29,903 nucleotides of DNA, taken from contig NZ_CALBWL010000059.1 of the NCBI RefSeq assembly GCF_937973075.1, forward strand, positions 1 through 29,903, given 5' to 3'. Positions 26,218 through 29,903 of this stretch are shown here, in pieces. A program made the position numbers and the translations under genes. Origin of the DNA: an uncultured Campylobacter sp. (GTDB lineage Bacteria > Campylobacterota > Campylobacteria > Campylobacterales > Campylobacteraceae). The stretch's first letter is position 1; each line of letters begins with the position of its first letter. Under the pieces are notes generated by a model. That model worked only from the letters and a program-made list of their open reading frames with translations, was not told the DNA's origin and ran no database searches.

Positions 26218-26267
26218 GTTAAAATTTGATAAAAGCTAGGTAAATTTGCGTGTTTGGATTTTTTGGC

Positions 26268-26273
26268 TATAAT
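26268..26273 (+). promoter_or_regulatory. -10 box for the HIT gene
   Basis: TATAAT in TTTTTTGGCTATAATCGC, 36 bases before the ATG. The T-rich run ahead of it is the usual Campylobacter substitute for a -35. Confidence 0.7.
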
Positions 26274-26309
26274 CGCAGCTAAATTTCAACCCTCATAAAA
26301 GGATCTAAA

Positions 26310-26666
26310 ATGAACGTCTTCGAAAAGATCGTAAACGGCGAAATCCCGTGCAACAAAGTGTTAGAAAACGATGAATTTTTGGCTTTCCATGACATCAACC
26401 CAAAAGCGCCGATCCATATCCTGGCGATCCCTAAGAAATGCTACGAAAACTTCCAAGTAACGCCGCCTGAAGTGATGAGCAAAATGAGCGCTTTCATCCA
26501 AGAAGTAACTCGCAAAATGGGGCTTGATAAGAGTGGATACCGTCTTGTTTGCAACTGCGGCGAAAACGGAGGTCAAGAGGTGATGCATCTGCACTTTCAT
26601 ATCCTAGGCGGAATGAAACTGCCGTGGGACCGTGTCAGCGACCGCAATACCGAAGAGAATTTTTAA
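26310..26666 (+). CDS. HIT-family (HINT-like) nucleotide hydrolase
   Basis: A 118-residue protein of the histidine triad family, most like the HINT branch, which hydrolyses purine nucleoside phosphoramidates. The N-terminus FEKIVNGEIPCNKVLEND and the triad HLHFHILGG (H93, H95, H97, with H97 as the expected nucleophile) are intact. Two Cys in CNCGENGGQE are not part of the usual active site. The ATG has AAAAGGA upstream and a clear TATAAT box. It diverges from pheS, the same arrangement I recall from C. jejuni. The physiological substrate is unknown. Confidence 0.93.
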   Translation: MNVFEKIVNGEIPCNKVLENDEFLAFHDINPKAPIHILAIPKKCYENFQVTPPEVMSKMSAFIQEVTRKMGLDKSGYRLVCNCGENGGQEVMHLHFHILGGMKLPWDRVSDRNTEENF

Positions 26667-26839
26667 TCGTCTGAGAATTTTCAGCTTGTAAAATTAGCCG
26701 GAAAAGTATATAATCTGCAAAAGTCAAGGTTTGTAATACAAAATTTTTATCTGCAAGGCTTTAATGCGAATTTTTATGGTATGAATTTCAGCTTGTAAAT
26801 TACAAAATTGCTTGGTGTAAAATTATAAACGCAGAGACC

Positions 26840-26879
26840 CGCTGAGTAGAATTTAGAACATATAAAATTCTACTCAGCG
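26840..26879. terminator. 15-bp perfect hairpin between converging genes
   Basis: CGCTGAGTAGAATTT (26840–26854) pairs without mismatch to AAATTCTACTCAGCG (26865–26879), with a ten-base loop. It lies in the 278-bp gap between the end of the HIT gene and the end of the minus-strand gene at 26945, where a two-way terminator is expected. U-tracts on both sides are poor. Confidence 0.55.
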
Positions 26880-26944
26880 TATTTCATCCGTCAAAATTTT
26901 ATAGTACGCAGATTTTTTGCCAACACTAGAAAAACTGCGAAATT

Positions 26945-27493
26945 CTATTCTGCTTCAAGCCCGATTTTAGGAAAAATGTACTCTATGATGAAGTCCCACA
27001 TATACTCCTTATAACGCGCAATAGCTTCTCGGTTCTCTGTTAAAAGCTCATACATCTTTTCTAGTCGTGCTTCATTTTTCTCATCATATGCCGCCGTGCA
27101 AAGGGCGGATGCGATGGTACCGCGCTTTTGCGGTAAAAAATTTTCATTTTCTAAATTTGCCAAAAGCAGCTCAAAATCGCAGAAATCACATAAATTTACG
27201 TCCTCATCGTTTTCATACTGCATTAATTGCTCCTTACCATCGCTTACAATTATACTCTCCTGACTATAGCAAAATTTCAACTCCGCATTTTGTCCCCACT
27301 CGTTTAATAACTCCGAGTCAATGGCTATATTGCTACCCCATACTTTCTTACACTCGCAACTGCCACATTTCTCGCACTTAGCTCTAACAACCGCTTCATC
27401 AAATTGACCAAACGCCATATCGCGAGCGGCAATCTCAAACTCCGTTGTCGCACCACAACCCGCGCAAATGCGGTGTAAAATATATTTACTCAA
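26945..27493 (-). CDS. Hypothetical protein with N-terminal cysteine cluster
   Basis: I do not recognise this 182-residue protein. It has C10-AG-C13 near the start and C40-EK-C43-GS-C46-E-C48 further on, which looks like a zinc ribbon with extra cysteines. A second pair occurs in LCDFCDFELLLANLENENF. The last 60 residues are probably helical (KNEARLEKMYELLTENREA). No signal peptide or membrane segment is present. The start is TTG, with GGAG six bases upstream, giving MSKYILHRICAGC. It stands alone between the HIT gene and dps. A nucleic-acid- or metal-binding role is possible but not shown. Confidence 0.78.
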   Translation of the reverse strand: MSKYILHRICAGCGATTEFEIAARDMAFGQFDEAVVRAKCEKCGSCECKKVWGSNIAIDSELLNEWGQNAELKFCYSQESIIVSDGKEQLMQYENDEDVNLCDFCDFELLLANLENENFLPQKRGTIASALCTAAYDEKNEARLEKMYELLTENREAIARYKEYMWDFIIEYIFPKIGLEAE

Positions 27494-27867
27494 CTTAAAC
27501 TCCTAAAGTATGGTTTTTTGCAATGCCAGCAAAAAAATTTATGGCTAGACATTTTTACCGATATATCACAGTCATTTTAGCATAAAAAGCAGTGTTTTTC
27601 CCTGCACTACCTAAATTTGGCGCGCCTTACACACGCCACAATACGATTGAGACACTCATAGCATATAAATAATTTTTAGTTTAGTTGAAATTGCATTTAT
27701 ATTTCGTCTTTTAGCTCGTAATTTTGCTGGATATTTTTAGTAGCTAATTTAAACGACGATGAGAGTACTATAATTTTAAAATGCAGATTAGAGATACGCA
27801 TCTCCATAAATTTTGAAAGGATTAAAATTTAGACTCGGCCGCGGAAAGCTCCACAGCCGAAATCAGA
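27494..27867. other. Non-coding stretch between the Cys-rich gene and dps
   Basis: AT-rich with no gene on either strand. It holds ATTTTAAAAT at 27773–27782 and, at its right end, the dps terminator-like hairpin. The promoter of the minus-strand gene at 27493 should lie here, but no clear -10 stands out. Confidence 0.55.
27835..27860 (-). terminator. Probable dps terminator
   Basis: On the minus strand TCGGCTGTGG pairs with CCGCGGCCGA (two G·U) around a six-base loop, just past the dps stop, followed by GTCTAAATTTTAATC. Confidence 0.5.
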
Positions 27868-28311
27868 CTATTTTGAAAGCATTGAAGAAAGCATCCATAG
27901 GCGTTTTTCATAATCGCCGTAGTGATCCTGCGCAATATTTGAAGTCGTATCGTCGCCCTCTTCTTCGGCTACTTCTTGAAGCTTTTTAAATTCTTTTACC
28001 AAATACTCATAGGCTTTTTTAACATCCTCAAGTACCTCAGATACACTATAGCTATCTTTTACGCTAATCGGAGCGTCTTTTGAAAGCTCAATTAGATCCT
28101 TAGCCTTAGTTACGGCCTTACCGCCTATTTGAAGCGCGCGCTCAGCCATATCGTCGAAAAGCTCGCCCATCTCGTCGTATGCTTTCTCGGTGTAAGCGTG
28201 AACCTGCGCAAATTGTAAGCCCTTAACATTCCAGTGATAATCGTGGAATGCAACAAAGAACGCATGAGCGTCCGCCTGAAGTTTGTTTAGTTGTTTTACT
28301 GTTTTTGACAT
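27868..28311 (-). CDS. dps: Dps-family ferritin-like protein
   Basis: A 147-residue subunit of a twelve-mer that oxidises ferrous iron with peroxide and stores it, protecting DNA. The inter-subunit ferroxidase site is present: H26 (DYHWNVKG), H38 (QVHAYTEKAYDEM), E42 where many relatives have Asp, then D53 and E57 (FDDMAERA). The N-terminus is short, lacking the Lys-rich tail of E. coli Dps, as in Helicobacter NapA, so direct DNA binding is doubtful. The ATG has a strong AGGAG. The promoter shows TATAAT at 28340–28345 and, over the -35, a PerR-like box, suggesting peroxide or iron control. Confidence 0.95.
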   Translation of the reverse strand: MSKTVKQLNKLQADAHAFFVAFHDYHWNVKGLQFAQVHAYTEKAYDEMGELFDDMAERALQIGGKAVTKAKDLIELSKDAPISVKDSYSVSEVLEDVKKAYEYLVKEFKKLQEVAEEEGDDTTSNIAQDHYGDYEKRLWMLSSMLSK

Positions 28312-28339
28312 TGTGTCTCCTTTATTTAAAATTGCTGTA

Positions 28340-28345
28340 ATTATA
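28340..28345 (-). promoter_or_regulatory. -10 box for dps
   Basis: On the minus strand TATAAT in TTGCTATAATTACAG, 28 bases ahead of the dps ATG. Confidence 0.6.
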
Positions 28346-28361
28346 GCAAGATTTTCTTAAA

Positions 28362-28376
28362 TTATAATTATACTAA
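28362..28376. promoter_or_regulatory. PerR/Fur-like box upstream of dps
   Basis: TTATAATTATACTAA matches the Bacillus PerR consensus TTATAATNATTATAA at 12 of 14 defined positions and covers the expected -35 of the dps promoter. The region is AT-rich, so a chance match is possible. Confidence 0.35.
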
Positions 28377-28465
28377 GTAATAAATTTTATCTTTTAGTGA
28401 AATTTTGAAATTAAATAGCTTTTAAATTTATCTACAATTTTTTTGAAATTTCAGCTATGCTGCAT

Positions 28466-28471
28466 TATAAT
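28466..28471 (+). promoter_or_regulatory. -10 box directly before the M23 peptidase gene
   Basis: TATAAT ends eight bases before the ATG at 28480. With a usual -10 to start distance the transcript would begin one or two bases ahead of the start codon, and no Shine–Dalgarno is seen, so the message may be leaderless. Confidence 0.45.
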
Positions 28472-28479
28472 GCCGCATT

Positions 28480-29397
28480 ATGAAAAACAAATTTATGATA
28501 ACCATAACCGACCTTAACGGCTCTAGGAATTTTTTGCTTTCGCAAATCATCAAAAAGATCGCGTTATATTTGGTGCTATTTGTTTTTACCGTTTTCGTTA
28601 CGGGTGCGCTATATATCAGGTATCTGGGCTCTAAAATCGACAGCCTTTCGCGAACCAAAACCGAGCTTAACGAGCTAAATCAAAAACTTCGCGATGGTAT
28701 CGCGGCAAGTCAGATGGAATTTGAAGCCATCGAGGGTAAAATTTCGGATTTGGAGCATCAGTTTGGGCTAGATCCTGAGGAGGATGAGCGCGCGATCGAC
28801 CGCTTATCTCACATCAAGCCTACTTCCGAACAAGAGATTAAAGAGCGCGCGCAAAAGATCATCAACGAAAAATTCTCCGACGCGCTGATAAAAGAAATTT
28901 TTATGCAGATCCCAAACGGCAGGGTCATGCGCACTCATCAGCTCAGCGAGAAATTCGGCTGGCGCAACCATCCTATCTTAAAGCGCAAGCAGTTTCACCC
29001 GGGCGTTGATCTACGTACGCCGCCTAAAACACCTATCTACGCGCCTGCAGACGGTATCATCCAATACAGCGGCGCGGGCGCTACTGGCTACGGCAATCTA
29101 GTCGAGATTCGCCATAACTACGGCTTTACGACACGATATGCACATTTGGATTCAAATTTAACTCGCAAAGTAGGCGAGTTTGTAAACAAAGGCGATCTCA
29201 TCGCTTTTAGCGGTAACACCGGGCTTAGCACCGGACCTCATCTGCACTACGAGATTAGGTTTTTGCAGCTGCCGTTAGATCCGCTAAATTTCATTAACTG
29301 GAACGAAAAAAATTACAAAGAAATTTTTACTAAGGAGGAAGATGTCCCATGGCAATCTTTAATAAAGGCGATGCAAACACCGCTCAAACAACAATAA
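28480..29397 (+). CDS. M23 peptidoglycan endopeptidase (Csd1/Pgp3-like)
   Basis: A 305-residue membrane-anchored LytM-type zinc endopeptidase. One TM segment is at about 26–45, a coiled coil at about 52–95, and the M23 domain at about 150–270. Zinc and catalytic residues are H173 and D177 (FHPGVDLRTP), H222 (TRYAHLD), and H254/H256 (STGPHLHYEIR), all intact, so it should be active and cut peptide cross-links in the cell wall. Its end overlaps a bactofilin gene by 49 bp, the csd1–ccmA arrangement I recall from H. pylori, where these genes set helical cell shape. The start ATG has no Shine–Dalgarno; a second in-frame ATG five codons later is the alternative. Confidence 0.92.
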   Translation: MKNKFMITITDLNGSRNFLLSQIIKKIALYLVLFVFTVFVTGALYIRYLGSKIDSLSRTKTELNELNQKLRDGIAASQMEFEAIEGKISDLEHQFGLDPEEDERAIDRLSHIKPTSEQEIKERAQKIINEKFSDALIKEIFMQIPNGRVMRTHQLSEKFGWRNHPILKRKQFHPGVDLRTPPKTPIYAPADGIIQYSGAGATGYGNLVEIRHNYGFTTRYAHLDSNLTRKVGEFVNKGDLIAFSGNTGLSTGPHLHYEIRFLQLPLDPLNFINWNEKNYKEIFTKEEDVPWQSLIKAMQTPLKQQ

Positions 29398-29765
29398 TCT
29401 CGTCAGGCACGCTCATCAAAGGGGAGCTGCACCTGTCGTGCATTTTGCATATCGATGGCAATGTCGAAGGCGACGTGATCTCCGATAATACCGTCGTCAT
29501 CGGTAAAAACGGTACCGCACGCGGCTCGATCAGGGCCAAACATATCGTAATTAGCGGCAAATTTTTCGGCAATATCGAAGCCGAGCTCGTCGAGCTGCTA
29601 GGCGGTGGTGTGCTCGTAGGCGACGTGCTATCGCAAAGCTTCGGCATCGAAGTGGGCGCGAAATTTAACGGAAAAAGCGCTGTAAGTGGCGGCGATCAGG
29701 CCTTGGTAGTGGACGGCAGTGCAAGCGAGGACGTCAAGCTCATCGACAAAGCTTTAGGCGAATAA
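29349..29765 (+). CDS. ccmA: Bactofilin (CcmA-like polymer-forming protein)
   Basis: A 138-residue bactofilin, a cytosolic beta-helical protein that self-assembles into filaments at the membrane. The core shows the repeat-like ISSGTLIKGELHLSCILHIDGNVEGDV, VVIGKNGTARGSIRAKHIVISGKFFGNIEA and VELLGGGVLVGDV. The ATG lies inside the end of the M23 gene, with AAGGAGG ten bases upstream, so translation is coupled. Pairing with an M23 endopeptidase points to control of cell curvature, with the filament positioning the hydrolase. A short C-terminal tail (QALVVDGSASEDVKL) is probably disordered. Confidence 0.95.
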   Translation: MAIFNKGDANTAQTTIISSGTLIKGELHLSCILHIDGNVEGDVISDNTVVIGKNGTARGSIRAKHIVISGKFFGNIEAELVELLGGGVLVGDVLSQSFGIEVGAKFNGKSAVSGGDQALVVDGSASEDVKLIDKALGE

Positions 29766-29839
29766 ATCGCACACATTTAGAATTCTTGGGATTTTAAAGG
29801 CTTTAGCTAACGGGGTTTTAGAATCTGATTGATATTAAA

Positions 29840-29849
29840 ATTTTAAAAT
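29840..29849. repeat. ATTTTAAAAT palindrome after ccmA
   Basis: An isolated copy of the intergenic palindrome, 75 bp beyond the bactofilin stop. The rest of 29766–29903 is AT-rich and shows no gene or clear terminator. Confidence 0.5.
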
Positions 29850-29903
29850 TTCTAGCCTTTGGAATTCTTAGATTTTTATATTTGCGAGATCTTAGAGTGT
29901 CAT

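Overview
The window looks like a chromosomal segment of a Campylobacter (Campylobacterota) with a fairly high G+C content, of the oral, C. gracilis/showae/rectus-like kind. I base this on protein content and gene order: rpmB / rpe / dnaQ-like, the block serA–rpsA–ispH–aroA–pheT–pheS with a divergent HIT gene, and an M23 peptidase overlapping a bactofilin all match orders I remember from C. jejuni or Helicobacter pylori. The species is inference. There are 23 genes I would keep. I see no rRNA, tRNA, insertion sequence, prophage or CRISPR array.

Layout. 1–971: non-coding. 972–3876 (+): a GntP-family permease and a glycerate 2-kinase, a small module for taking up and phosphorylating glycerate. 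3877–5735: 1.86 kb with no convincing gene. 5736–7205 (-): DnaQ-like exonuclease and ribulose-phosphate epimerase, divergent from 7349–9875 (+): L28, a two-TM potassium channel with an RCK-like domain, and ArgJ. 10121–10351 (+): a small DUF465/YdcH protein. 10352–11213: non-coding. 11214–11654 (-): unknown helical protein. 11790–15490: a metal module in which a Fur/Zur-type regulator (-) diverges from a ZnuA-type zinc-binding protein (+) and a ZevA–ZevB fusion (DUF1007 joined to a NicO permease). 15733–16683 (+): DUF3137 membrane protein. 16684–17347: non-coding with a possible gene remnant. 17348–26179 (-): serA, rpsA, ispH, aroA, pheT, pheS, the last four overlapping or nearly so. 26310–26666 (+): HIT protein. 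26945–27493 (-): Cys-rich unknown. 27868–28311 (-): Dps. 28480–29765 (+): M23 endopeptidase and bactofilin, a cell-shape pair.

How the parts work together. Most genes are housekeeping: translation (L28, S1, PheST), amino acids (SerA, ArgJ, AroA), isoprenoids (IspH) and pentose phosphates (Rpe). The accessory interest lies in the zinc module, where a substrate-binding protein of the ABC type sits with a fused ZevAB-like secondary transporter and no ATPase gene, and where a perfect 10-bp palindrome overlaps the znuA promoter as a candidate Zur operator.

Gene-free DNA is unusually abundant for a Campylobacter. It is a mosaic of GC-rich stretches and the palindrome ATTTTAAAAT, of which I found eleven copies, all between genes, with five packed into 127 bp ahead of the glycerate kinase. 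Several gene ends are marked by clear hairpins, mostly without a strong U-tract.
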